Source: Candidatus Brocadiales bacterium | GTDB taxonomy: Bacteria; Planctomycetota; Brocadiia; Brocadiales; Bathyanammoxibiaceae | Reading direction: 5' to 3' | Assembly (NCBI GenBank): GCA_030586765.1 | Contig: JAUQZZ010000039.1 | Span: 1-13,676, forward strand | DNA: 13,676 bases | In this document: positions 1 through 6,948 of the stretch, piece by piece | Numbering within the stretch: the first letter of the stretch is position 1 | How the letters are laid out: every line of letters starts with the position of its first letter | Position numbers and translations under genes: made by a program | The notes under the pieces: generated by a model | Database searches by the model: none | Told to the model about the DNA's origin: nothing | The model's input: the letters and a program-made list of their open reading frames with translations, nothing else

Positions 1-431
1 CTCTCAAAGAGTTCGTCAGGAACCCTTTCAGCATCCAGGGTCACATATTCAGCATACTCTATCACCGCCCTTTCTCTGGGGGAGAAATTGTCCCACTTCT
101 CGTAATTCTCTAAGGAATCGAGTTCCTCCTGACTAATTCCCAGCCCTTGGGCCATCTGAGTATGATGGCTGATGCAGTAAGGGCAGTTATTAACCTGAGA
201 GACCTTTAATATCGCAAGTTCCTGAAGCCTCGGGTCGATAGAGGCTTCTACGCACAAGGCCCTGTAGAGGTCGAAGAGAGGCTTTAAGGCCTCTGGATAT
301 TGTGCTACAGTAGCAAAGAGATTCGGCAGCATTCCAAAATGTTCCTCTATCCTATCCAGTATCTCTCTCACCTCTTTCTTGGCTTCATGTCTTACTACTG
401 GCTTAATCCTCGGAAAAGATTCGCTCTTCAT
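1..431 (-). CDS. AhpD-like / carboxymuconolactone decarboxylase family protein (3' end cut by window edge)
   Basis: I translated this gene directly from the minus strand. It starts at ATG 429-431, with AGAGG about five bases upstream, and is still open at base 1, so about 143 N-terminal residues are visible. It carries the AhpD redox signature: Glu71, then CPYC at residues 83-86, then His90, in the spacing E-x11-C-x2-C-x3-H known for alkylhydroperoxidase-like members of the CMD family. In such proteins the CxxC pair cycles between thiol and disulfide and reduces peroxides or relays reducing power. The start lies 32 bases after the anti-sigma stop, so it is probably co-transcribed with the sigma/anti-sigma pair and may be an effector of that regulon. 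The substrate is unknown. The family call is firm; the peroxidase role is inferred from family. Confidence 0.85.
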   Translation of the reverse strand, partial: MKSESFPRIKPVVRHEAKKEVREILDRIEEHFGMLPNLFATVAQYPEALKPLFDLYRALCVEASIDPRLQELAILKVSQVNNCPYCISHHTQMAQGLGISQEELDSLENYEKWDNFSPRERAVIEYAEYVTLDAERVPDELFE

Positions 432-463
432 GAAAACCTCTTGGTTGGTAATTTTGCTACTAC

Positions 464-1225
464 CTATACCCTCTTAAAGGTCTCTAAAAAGGAACCAATC
501 GAGTGGGAGGAGATACCACATATCACTACCTCACCCAGGTCTATCATCCCCAGATTCATCCCTCTCCGGGACAACATTACTGAGCCACGATTTTTCTCCA
601 GCATATCCCTGGCCTGGGGGAAGCTACGCAGGTCTTCCTTCCTGAGGACAAATATAGACACAGGGATACGGCAACACTCATAAACACAATAAGCCGCCTT
701 TGTATCATTAATATCGCAAGGTCTCACCCCTATTAATCTGAATTGATGTCCTTCAACCTCGCCCGACTGGGGTAACCAGGAAGGTAGGGAAACCCTCTTA
801 AACTCCTCAGGCCAAGATACCTCTGGCCCTAGAGATATCTCCTCCTTGAGATACCTTCCGTGTATATCTTGTACGACAGGAATGAGTCCCCTCTCAGGAA
901 CCTTAACCCACAGGAATACAGCGCTCAAGGCTATGGCCAACACCGGTATAACTACCGCTGGAACTAGCCATTTAATACCGTATCTGCTTATTCTGATATT
1001 CTTACTGGTGTCCAGTTTGGCAAGGACGGCCTTCCAAAAGGCATCAGGCATCCCTTCTTTCCTCAGCCTTTCGGCCAGGAGCCTCTCTATCTCCTGTTCC
1101 TGGTTGAAGCGCTGATTGCAGGACTGGCACTGAGCTAGATGGTCGACAACCGCTGTACACACCGCAGCATCCAGCTCGGAATCTATATAGGGGCTCAGGT
1201 ATTTACGCAACTCTTCACACCTCAT
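464..1225 (-). CDS. Zinc-finger (ZAS-type) transmembrane anti-sigma factor
   Basis: This 253-residue protein is the likely antagonist of the ECF sigma factor encoded directly upstream; the start codon lies five bases after the sigma stop. The N-terminus has the anti-sigma zinc-binding pattern: Cys3, then His29-x3-Cys33-x2-Cys36. Residues about 86-107 form a single hydrophobic membrane segment, which places residues 108-253 outside the cytoplasm. That outer domain resembles the C-terminal domain common in membrane anti-sigma factors (a VY-x-IPVSIFVL strand and a GEVVICGISS strand). It is unusually rich in cysteine (170, 180, 184, 185, 236), which suggests but does not prove redox or metal sensing. 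In the ZAS family the N-terminal domain binds and silences sigma until a signal releases it. The role is well supported; the signal is unknown. Confidence 0.88.
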   Translation of the reverse strand: MRCEELRKYLSPYIDSELDAAVCTAVVDHLAQCQSCNQRFNQEQEIERLLAERLRKEGMPDAFWKAVLAKLDTSKNIRISRYGIKWLVPAVVIPVLAIALSAVFLWVKVPERGLIPVVQDIHGRYLKEEISLGPEVSWPEEFKRVSLPSWLPQSGEVEGHQFRLIGVRPCDINDTKAAYCVYECCRIPVSIFVLRKEDLRSFPQARDMLEKNRGSVMLSRRGMNLGMIDLGEVVICGISSHSIGSFLETFKRV

Positions 1226-1230
1226 AGGTT

Positions 1231-1800
1231 TTACCTCATAAAGCCCATCTGCCTGGCGTATCCCGACAGGGATTCCCTCAGCTTTGCCCTTGAGCGGAAA
1301 AGGTGGCTCATAACGGTTCCCATGGGGATGTCTAAAAAACTGGCAATCTCCCTGTACGTAAAACCCTCCACCGACCGCAGGAGGAAGACCATCCGCTCCC
1401 CTGGGCCAAGGGACAGCAGGGCCGTTTTTACACGGTCGTCAATCCTCTCAAAAAGGGCCTGGGGGTCCTGGAGGATTGAACTATAGGCGTTCTCCTTCTC
1501 CAGGGCCTCAAGGAGGTCTGGTTCTTCACTGGAGACCTGGAGCTGAAGCTCTTTTCTATACCTTTTGTTATGATTAAAGACCTTATTGATGACAAAGCGG
1601 AACATCCAGGCCCTGAAATCGGTACCCACTTGAAAATTGTCAAAGGCCTTGTAAGCCGAGAGGATTGCCTCCTGAAGGACGTCCTCGGCGCCGCCTTTGT
1701 CCCAGATTACGTTGGTACAAAAACGGTAAAGGCTGTCGCGATGCTCGCTCAGGAGCTGTACAAACTCCCTTTTCCTTCTCAAGTAGGCCTCTGATGCCAC
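1231..1800 (-). CDS. ECF-family RNA polymerase sigma factor (sigma-70 region 2/4)
   Basis: This 189-residue protein has the two-domain layout of extracytoplasmic function sigma factors. Region 2 spans about residues 17-82 and includes a DVLQEAILSAYKAF core of the polymerase and -10 recognition helix. Region 4 spans about 122-176, with a helix-turn-helix near 149-168 (YREIASFLDIP-x-GTV). The start is GTG at 1798-1800, supported by a strong AGAGGTGAGGG ribosome-binding sequence immediately upstream. It heads a tight unit with the anti-sigma gene (gap of five bases) and the AhpD-like gene. Such factors usually autoregulate their own operon, but I found no convincing repeated promoter motif with which to define the regulon. 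Nothing in the sequence ties it directly to the respiratory genes to the right. Confidence 0.93.
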   Translation of the reverse strand: MASEAYLRRKREFVQLLSEHRDSLYRFCTNVIWDKGGAEDVLQEAILSAYKAFDNFQVGTDFRAWMFRFVINKVFNHNKRYRKELQLQVSSEEPDLLEALEKENAYSSILQDPQALFERIDDRVKTALLSLGPGERMVFLLRSVEGFTYREIASFLDIPMGTVMSHLFRSRAKLRESLSGYARQMGFMR

Positions 1801-2007
1801 CCCTCACCTCTAAAATTCATAATTTTCCTGAAGATGCATATTATTGCAAGATTTTTAGGAAAATTCTCGAAATAAAAAGTTGCAAAACCACTGCTTGTAT
1901 ACGTGCCTTGCTCCTCTTTACACTGTCTCTTATACGCTGGAGCCCTCAAAAACCTCCGCTATCCTACACTAGCACCTTATAACCTGAACCTACTGGCGCA
2001 TCACGTC
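1801..2007 (-). promoter_or_regulatory. Leader and probable promoter region of the sigma/anti-sigma/AhpD unit
   Basis: This 207-base non-coding gap separates the HMA protein stop from the sigma factor GTG. Its sigma-proximal part (about 1810-1890) is AT-rich, as expected for a promoter and leader. On the minus strand TTGCAA-like -35 candidates lie near 1879-1885 and 1844-1849, but neither has a good -10 at ideal spacing, so no specific promoter is called. The ribosome-binding sequence occupies 1801-1811. No terminator hairpin for the HMA gene is obvious, so readthrough from it into the sigma unit is possible. Confidence 0.35.
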
Positions 2008-2385
2008 CTAGTGGGAATGTGTTCCACGATCCCGTGAGGGCTCTTCTCTCTCCTCTTCTTTCTTCGCTTCCCTCTTCCTGGGGTTATCGGCCAGGTATGC
2101 CTCGTAGCCCGCCTCTTCTACTGCGCTAACAAGCAGATTGGGGTCTGTACCCTTTTTTACCGTCACAACAGCAAGTTCTTTCTTCCAACTTACCTCGCTC
2201 TTTTTCACACCCTTGACCTTGTCCAGGGCATCCTTTACTTCTTCAGCGCATGCATTGCATGTCATCCCTTTCACGTTTAACTGGACTTCCTTGTCTTTTG
2301 CGTATACAGAAGTAGTCAGAAGCGGGGCTGTCATTGCAACTATTAAGCCTATAATGCAAAAGATAAATACCTTAATCCCTTTCAT
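2008..2385 (-). CDS. Secreted heavy-metal-associated (HMA) domain protein, MerP-like
   Basis: This 125-residue protein begins with a classical signal peptide (hydrophobic residues 4-22, likely cleavage after SVYA near residue 29). One HMA fold follows over about residues 33-98. The metal site is GMTCNAC, with Cys43 and Cys46, in the loop position typical of MerP, CopZ and the N-terminal domains of P-type ATPases; the family binds soft metals such as Cu(I) or Hg(II). A highly charged tail (residues 102-125, Lys/Glu/Arg-rich, ending THSH) follows and could add a weak metal site. The start has AGGAGG at 2392-2397, six bases upstream. No transporter, reductase or metal regulator is encoded beside it. 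It may handle metal in the periplasm for the adjacent cupredoxin and cytochromes, but that is inference. Confidence 0.87.
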   Translation of the reverse strand: MKGIKVFIFCIIGLIVAMTAPLLTTSVYAKDKEVQLNVKGMTCNACAEEVKDALDKVKGVKKSEVSWKKELAVVTVKKGTDPNLLVSAVEEAGYEAYLADNPRKREAKKEEEREEPSRDRGTHSH

Positions 2386-2397
2386 TTAAAACCTCCT

Positions 2398-2577
2398 TTC
2401 AATTTCTTTGCAAACAAAATCTCAAGATGGCTCTCTTTTAATTCTATAATTTTTTTCTATGGGCTCTTAATTTCAAGATTTCAAAAATTTTTAAAAGGGG
2501 GCATTGGAACCCTTGCCTATCCATGGGCAAGTGGCAGAAGTTTTTCCTTTTGGGATTTTTGCCAAAACTCTAGAGAT
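2398..2577 (-). promoter_or_regulatory. AT-rich upstream region of the HMA gene with a small hairpin
   Basis: This non-coding stretch lies between the nxr-series terminator and the HMA gene, so the HMA promoter should be here. On the minus strand TTGAAA-like -35 sequences occur around 2463-2482 and AT-rich -10-like sequence follows, but no pair matches well. A perfect 6-bp inverted repeat (CTTGCC 2512-2517 with GGCAAG 2526-2531, 8-nt loop) could be a small hairpin or an operator half-site pair. No open reading frame is supported here. Confidence 0.3.
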
Positions 2578-2607
2578 AAAAAAGGCCTTCTAAAAAGAAG
2601 GCCTTTT
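2578..2607 (-). terminator. Intrinsic terminator of the NXR / Rieske-cyt b gene series
   Basis: An 11-bp perfect inverted repeat (2580-2590 with 2597-2607, core GGCCTTC/GAAGGCC) flanks a 6-nt loop. On the minus strand the stem is followed by a run of six T residues (A run at 2578-2583 on the plus strand), the form of a Rho-independent terminator for leftward transcription. It sits about 120 bases after the cupredoxin stop and is the first strong terminator I see after the right edge, so it probably ends the long transcript. Confidence 0.88.
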
Positions 2608-2610
2608 AAG

Positions 2611-2703
2611 CCAGCCCCCAGGACGGCCTCGCTGCTCCTCAGTGCTAGTAGGTCTCGCTGCTCATCAATGCAAGTAGACGCCTTTGGGACGCCAGTGGGC
2701 TGG
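2611..2703 (-). other. Possible structured 3' region bounded by an inverted repeat
   Basis: CCAGCCC at 2611-2617 and GGGCTGG at 2697-2703 are perfect complements enclosing about 80 bases, which include the 26-bp tandem repeat. The element lies between the cupredoxin stop and the terminator, so it would be the 3' untranslated end of the long message or an independent small RNA. I recognise no known RNA family. The base pairing is seen in sequence; any function is inference. Confidence 0.4.
2625..2676. repeat. Two-copy imperfect 26-bp tandem repeat
   Basis: Unit one (2625-2650) and unit two (2651-2676) match at 22 of 26 positions and share the core CTCGCTGCTC. They abut without a spacer. There are only two copies and no spacers, so this is not a CRISPR array. 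It may be a local duplication in the 3' region or paired binding or structural modules. Confidence 0.7.
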
Positions 2704-2725
2704 AGGATATTTAATGCTCTAAAAA

Positions 2726-3559
2726 CTATTTAGAAAGCTCAAAGTTTACTGTAACCTCTTTGCCTGGCTCGACATTGACATCTTTAGTCTGGGCCTTAAG
2801 GGCCTCCTTCTTAAAATCCTCATGCCATATGGCTAGCTTATAGGGCCCTGGGGGTATGTCTGTTATCTTAAAGGTACCGTCTTCACCTGTGAGGTAGTAG
2901 TAGGGGTTATCCTGTACAACGATCCAGGCGCTCATCCACTTGTGGACATCGCATCCAACCTTCACCATCTCCTTAAAGGGGAATTCCTTGTGAATGGGCT
3001 TGCCTTCTCCAGGGATACTCTCGTTCCAGGCACTGTTTTTCATAGAATAGGAATGAAGATTATGCATCAAGGGGTCGCCATTCCTCAGCTCCACTGCACT
3101 GCCCGCGGGGATTATTTGTACGTGGGGGATGAAGGCACAAGATTTCTGGTCCAGGGTATATTCACTCTTCTCCTCCCCGTGAGCGTGCTCATGGGCATGC
3201 TCTTCGGCACGGAACCCTGGAGGGACACCTTTCATCGCCTCTGCCTCTGCTGGTGTAGGAAACTTCTTCCCCTTATCAATCTTCTGTATATAAACCACGG
3301 CATTCGCTACAGCCTTGGTGTTCTTATCCACGATAAGATTTTCTGAGAATCTAGGCTCATGTCCGCACACCTCTGGGTCCTTATCTATATTGAGCTGTTC
3401 TGGGGCAGGTATATCCCCTCCAAATTTCACTACACCACTGACAGTACCGCCGTCCTTTACCTCAATGGCCTCGTAAGCAGGGGCCTCAGAAGGGGTAGTT
3501 AAGCTAAGAACCCAAGCCCCCAGCACAAGAATTAAAAAAAGTGGTATTCTCTTAAACAT
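2726..3559 (-). CDS. Secreted cupredoxin-like protein with C-terminal carboxypeptidase-regulatory-like domain
   Basis: This 277-residue protein has a signal peptide (hydrophobic core about residues 5-20, cleavage near APA at 26-28). A region at about 140-216 resembles a type-1 copper fold: candidate ligands are His166 or His169 in LMHNLH, then Cys203, His206 and Met209 in CDVHKWM. The CDVH-x-WM signature is typical of the 'methylamine utilization protein'-annotated cupredoxin family often found in respiratory clusters. Residues about 220-277 form an Ig-like carboxypeptidase-regulatory fold (GEDGTFKITDIPPGPYKL). A histidine-rich insert (HAHEHAH, 121-127) interrupts the N-terminal half, and Cys65 and Cys141 may pair. 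The start has GAGGAG upstream. It is last in the series, 38 bases after the four-cluster Fe-S gene. A periplasmic electron carrier or copper-binding accessory subunit is the best guess. Confidence 0.75.
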   Translation of the reverse strand: MFKRIPLFLILVLGAWVLSLTTPSEAPAYEAIEVKDGGTVSGVVKFGGDIPAPEQLNIDKDPEVCGHEPRFSENLIVDKNTKAVANAVVYIQKIDKGKKFPTPAEAEAMKGVPPGFRAEEHAHEHAHGEEKSEYTLDQKSCAFIPHVQIIPAGSAVELRNGDPLMHNLHSYSMKNSAWNESIPGEGKPIHKEFPFKEMVKVGCDVHKWMSAWIVVQDNPYYYLTGEDGTFKITDIPPGPYKLAIWHEDFKKEALKAQTKDVNVEPGKEVTVNFELSK

Positions 3560-3597
3560 TGTTTCTCCTCTCTTGTATATCCCTCACAGGGCATGCA

Positions 3598-4068
3598 TCA
3601 ACTCTTAATCCCAGCCTCCTGTGGAATCCCTCTGGATAGGGAAAGGCACGGCTCGCCATCAGGCCAACGAACCTGGACAGCCTCCTTATCCCCACAAACC
3701 ATCTGGCACATCCTACAGGCCACGCAGTCCTTGGGGCGAAGATTCTTTGAGACCTTAAAGTGAGCCCCCGCCTCGCTCTCCACCATCTCAAGGCAGTAAA
3801 AGGGGCATACATTTACACAGTTCTCGCAACCGCTGCAACGTTCGGGGTCTACTACGGCCATAGGCCTTTCCTTAAGCTTAAAGGTCTGGTTGCCTTCGCC
3901 ATCGTATATGCAGTTTACAGGACAGTAACTCCCGCACACCCCGCAGTCTATGCACAACACAGAATTAATGAGGTGCAACTTTTTCGACTCACCAGTGATG
4001 GCACCTACAGGGCATTTCTTTGCACAAAGGGTACAGCCTATACAGGAATTTGTAATCTTATATGACAT
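3598..4068 (-). CDS. Ferredoxin-like protein with four [4Fe-4S] cluster motifs
   Basis: This 156-residue protein carries four complete C-x2-C-x2-C-x3-C motifs: Cys9/12/15/19, Cys39/42/45/49, Cys78/81/84/88 and Cys115/118/121/125. That is enough for four [4Fe-4S] clusters. There is no signal peptide or membrane helix, so it should be cytoplasmic unless carried out with a Tat partner. Its ATG follows the octaheme stop directly (TAAATG, no gap), which implies translational coupling and a shared complex or pathway. Such polyferredoxins move low-potential electrons between a membrane complex and soluble partners. Beside a Rieske/cyt b complex it could be an inner-face electron outlet or inlet. The cluster content is firm; the partner is inferred from position. 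Confidence 0.9.
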   Translation of the reverse strand: MSYKITNSCIGCTLCAKKCPVGAITGESKKLHLINSVLCIDCGVCGSYCPVNCIYDGEGNQTFKLKERPMAVVDPERCSGCENCVNVCPFYCLEMVESEAGAHFKVSKNLRPKDCVACRMCQMVCGDKEAVQVRWPDGEPCLSLSRGIPQEAGIKS

Positions 4069-6939
4069 TTAAGGACCCTTTCTGGCCAGGGTTCCTGGGG
4101 GAGCCGTCAGGAGGTCTCCAGGACTCATAATCAAGTCCTTAATGGCCTCTATTTGCTCCTCAGGCTTACCTGGAAAGAGCTGTTGAAACTCGCCCCAGGG
4201 GAATTTGGGCATCTTGGTACCCACCTGAATCCTCTGGGGGTCTGTAAGCCATTCTCGGACCCAGCTTGGTCTGAGGCGTTCCTTGGCTAGAGAAAGGTCT
4301 GGTGCCCAGCCCGAGGGGTCACCCTCGGGTTTTATCTCCCCTCGCACATGGCAGGAACCACAATTCACGTCCTTGGAATCCATCAGGCGCTTTGCCTTAA
4401 CATAGTATTCGGAATCTCTGGCACACTTGGCCTCTACATAGACACTCTCCCTCTCCGCCAGGCGCTCAAAGGGATACTCCTGGTTATCCAATAGGGCAAA
4501 ATATTTTGACAGGATGTTTGCCTCCTCCTTTGTTAGCCCGAAGGTAGGCATCCTCACGTCAAGCCAGGGTCTGAGGCCATAAGGGGCTTGGACAAATCTA
4601 AAAAGCCAGTCGGACTGGACCCTCTTCCCTTCTCCATAGAGGAAAGGAGGGGCAAAGGCCCTGGCCTCTTCAGGAACCAGGTCCTTTTCCTCCCCTAGCT
4701 GCCCAATAATGATGGGTACTATTTCTCCTCCTACGGTGGGAATCCGCCCCTTTATCTCCTCCACTTCTATAGCAAGGTTTTCCCCAAGTTTCTTCCCTAA
4801 CTCAGGATAATCGTGCCAGAGCTGGAAGAAGAGGGTGCCTTCTTCCTCCAGCTTAGCCATCCCTTCTATCTTGGTGCCATCCTTAAGGGTAAGTTTTTCC
4901 AGGCTAAAGGGATGGCATCCCACGCAGTTATACCTCCTTATGAGAAAGGTCCCATCTACCACGGCCTGGTCCCTCTCGGAGAGTTTACGCTTATAGCCTT
5001 GAGGTATTTGCTCATCAGTAAGGCCAATAATAAAGGTCACCAGGGCCTGAACCTCCTCGTCTTTCAGGCTGCCGTTTGGCATCCTGAGCTTATCCTCTGG
5101 TTTTTTGTACTTCCCCGTATCATAGATTCTAGGGTCTTTTAGCTTGGTAGTAAGCCATGCTTGACGGGCTGAGGACACATTATCCCTGGGGTTCTCTAAT
5201 CCTATCCTGTGCATCATCTCATGTTCTAGGAGGGCGAAATCGAAACGCTCTATAGGCTTTACACCTTCCTCAGATAGGTCTGCACCTATCTTACCCCTAT
5301 CCTCCATGCCTTTAACACGATGGCATCCAAAGCATCCATAGCGGGCAATAAGCTGGAAACCCGCCTCTGCCCTCTTGGGGTCGTTGTAATCCACAGCCTC
5401 CTGGCTGGGTACCTTCTCTTTAAGAGTGGTGAGATAGGCTGCTATCCTTTCAGCCTCCTCTTTGTTCAGGCGAAGGCTGGGCATACGGTCTCGGGCCTTA
5501 TGTTTTGTAGGATCTTCTACCCAGCTAACAAGATAGTCATAGCGAATCTTTTCCCCAACCCTATTTAGATTCGGTGCAAAATTACTGCCCTTATCCCCTA
5601 TTTTGTGGCATCCCAGACACCCCACATTCTCAAGGCGCTGTTTGCCTTCCTTTATCATCTCTTCATCAAACTCCTGCGGGTCTATAGTAGCAGAAGAGAC
5701 CTGCGAGACCTGCCAGAGATAAGAGGCAATATCTCTAATCTCCTCTTTATTCAAGAAAAAGTGGGGCATCTTGGTGTCAGGCCTAAAATCCTTAGGATTA
5801 TCCACCCATGGGGCAATCCACTGGGGGTAGACCTTCTGACTTATCTCATCCAATGTGGGGCCAATGAACCTGGTCTTATCCTCCCTCTCCAGGGCCCTTA
5901 CAGAGTGGCAGCCAACGCATCCATATTCGTGAAAGAGTTTCCTGCCCAGGGAGATGACCTCTCCCCCTGGGACATCTATCTCGTAATCGTGACACTTAAA
6001 GCAGTTGGCCTGGGCATACTTACCCCGGAGCATAGGTGTGAGCCAGTACTCCAGTTCTCCATGGGCCTTAATGGCGGTAGTGGTGGCATAGCCCTGACCC
6101 CTATGACAAGGGGTGCAGCCGTAGTTCTCTAGAGGGTGGATATCAAGGATACCCCTCTCCCCTAGACCTGGGCCAAGAGGAGAAAGGGTAACAACCATAG
6201 GATGGGTCTTAAAGGGCTCTTTGGCCTCCTCGAAGCCCTTTCTGTTTATGCCCGCATGGCAGTTGTGACAGCGGTCTATAATCCCCATATCCCAATTAAC
6301 TACCTGTTTTATCTCAACCTTCTCCTTCTTGAGGGCCTCACGGAAGCGCTCAACTCCTTCCAGGCGGGTCCTATAGGCTATCAGCTTCTCTTCTAAAGAG
6401 GCCTTCTCTCTGACCAGTCCACCAAGCTCATGGCGTAGTTCCTTCTTTCGCTTCTGGTAAGCGGTCATCTTAACGGAGAGGTCTTCTATGCAGGGCTCCA
6501 ATCCCCGGACAGTATGAAGTAAGGCCTGCTTTCCTTCCCCCTCGGGCTGTTTCTCCATTACATAGACTAAGGCCTGGTACTCGCCTCGGTGAATCTGAAA
6601 CTCGTGGATGAGGTCTGCCAGCTCTCTATCTATGTTTTCAATCTCCTGGACCTGTGCCTTGCGGTCGGGATTATCCTCATAGGCCTTAGAGACCCTGTTA
6701 TATTCCTCCTGGAGTTTTTTGTACTCTTCAGTGGCCATGGCCCCCTTAGCCTCCTTGAGGTCTTTGAGGGACTTGGTCTCAGCCAGGGCCAGGAACTCCT
6801 TCTGGTAGTGCTTCCAGGGCCTTCTGCCTATCACCTCATCCCACACCGCCCATGCGCTACTTATCACCAGCAGGGCAATAACCACCACAAAGAGTGTAGC
6901 GTGAGATTTTTCTTCTATGGGGTCTTTCTTCTCAGGCAT
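4069..6939 (-). CDS. Membrane-anchored octaheme cytochrome c with coiled-coil stalk
   Basis: This 956-residue protein has eight CxxCH heme c sites, at residues 224-228, 275-279, 313-317, 341-345, 441-445, 536-540, 672-676 and 860-864. An N-terminal hydrophobic anchor (about 15-33) exports it. Residues about 45-210 are Lys/Glu/Leu-rich and look like a long coiled coil. The first three hemes are close together, with several His available as distal ligands (246, 268, 293). The last five are separate monoheme cytochrome c modules, each followed by a Met-Pro candidate distal ligand (Met391, 486, 620, 797, 910). This beads-on-a-string order suggests an electron wire on the outer face. It follows the cytochrome b subunit IV gene by nine bases and abuts the ferredoxin gene, so it probably replaces the single cytochrome c1/f of ordinary complexes. 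No known family name is assigned. Confidence 0.93.
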   Translation of the reverse strand: MPEKKDPIEEKSHATLFVVVIALLVISSAWAVWDEVIGRRPWKHYQKEFLALAETKSLKDLKEAKGAMATEEYKKLQEEYNRVSKAYEDNPDRKAQVQEIENIDRELADLIHEFQIHRGEYQALVYVMEKQPEGEGKQALLHTVRGLEPCIEDLSVKMTAYQKRKKELRHELGGLVREKASLEEKLIAYRTRLEGVERFREALKKEKVEIKQVVNWDMGIIDRCHNCHAGINRKGFEEAKEPFKTHPMVVTLSPLGPGLGERGILDIHPLENYGCTPCHRGQGYATTTAIKAHGELEYWLTPMLRGKYAQANCFKCHDYEIDVPGGEVISLGRKLFHEYGCVGCHSVRALEREDKTRFIGPTLDEISQKVYPQWIAPWVDNPKDFRPDTKMPHFFLNKEEIRDIASYLWQVSQVSSATIDPQEFDEEMIKEGKQRLENVGCLGCHKIGDKGSNFAPNLNRVGEKIRYDYLVSWVEDPTKHKARDRMPSLRLNKEEAERIAAYLTTLKEKVPSQEAVDYNDPKRAEAGFQLIARYGCFGCHRVKGMEDRGKIGADLSEEGVKPIERFDFALLEHEMMHRIGLENPRDNVSSARQAWLTTKLKDPRIYDTGKYKKPEDKLRMPNGSLKDEEVQALVTFIIGLTDEQIPQGYKRKLSERDQAVVDGTFLIRRYNCVGCHPFSLEKLTLKDGTKIEGMAKLEEEGTLFFQLWHDYPELGKKLGENLAIEVEEIKGRIPTVGGEIVPIIIGQLGEEKDLVPEEARAFAPPFLYGEGKRVQSDWLFRFVQAPYGLRPWLDVRMPTFGLTKEEANILSKYFALLDNQEYPFERLAERESVYVEAKCARDSEYYVKAKRLMDSKDVNCGSCHVRGEIKPEGDPSGWAPDLSLAKERLRPSWVREWLTDPQRIQVGTKMPKFPWGEFQQLFPGKPEEQIEAIKDLIMSPGDLLTAPPGTLARKGP

Positions 6940-6948
6940 CGTCTCGGT

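Noticed and set aside
2625..2676. CRISPR-like repeats
   Set aside because: Only two abutting imperfect copies, with no spacers and no cas genes in the window.
2608..2703. A cobalamin riboswitch or hammerhead ribozyme in the repeat region (GCCAGTG and TGATGAG-like strings)
   Set aside because: Only short fragments match. The conserved cores and pairing order of either RNA are missing, and the element is at a gene 3' end.
3552..3812. An 86-codon minus-strand frame overlapping the ferredoxin gene
   Set aside because: It is an Arg/Trp-rich alternate frame of the four-cluster ferredoxin coding sequence, with no domain or good start.
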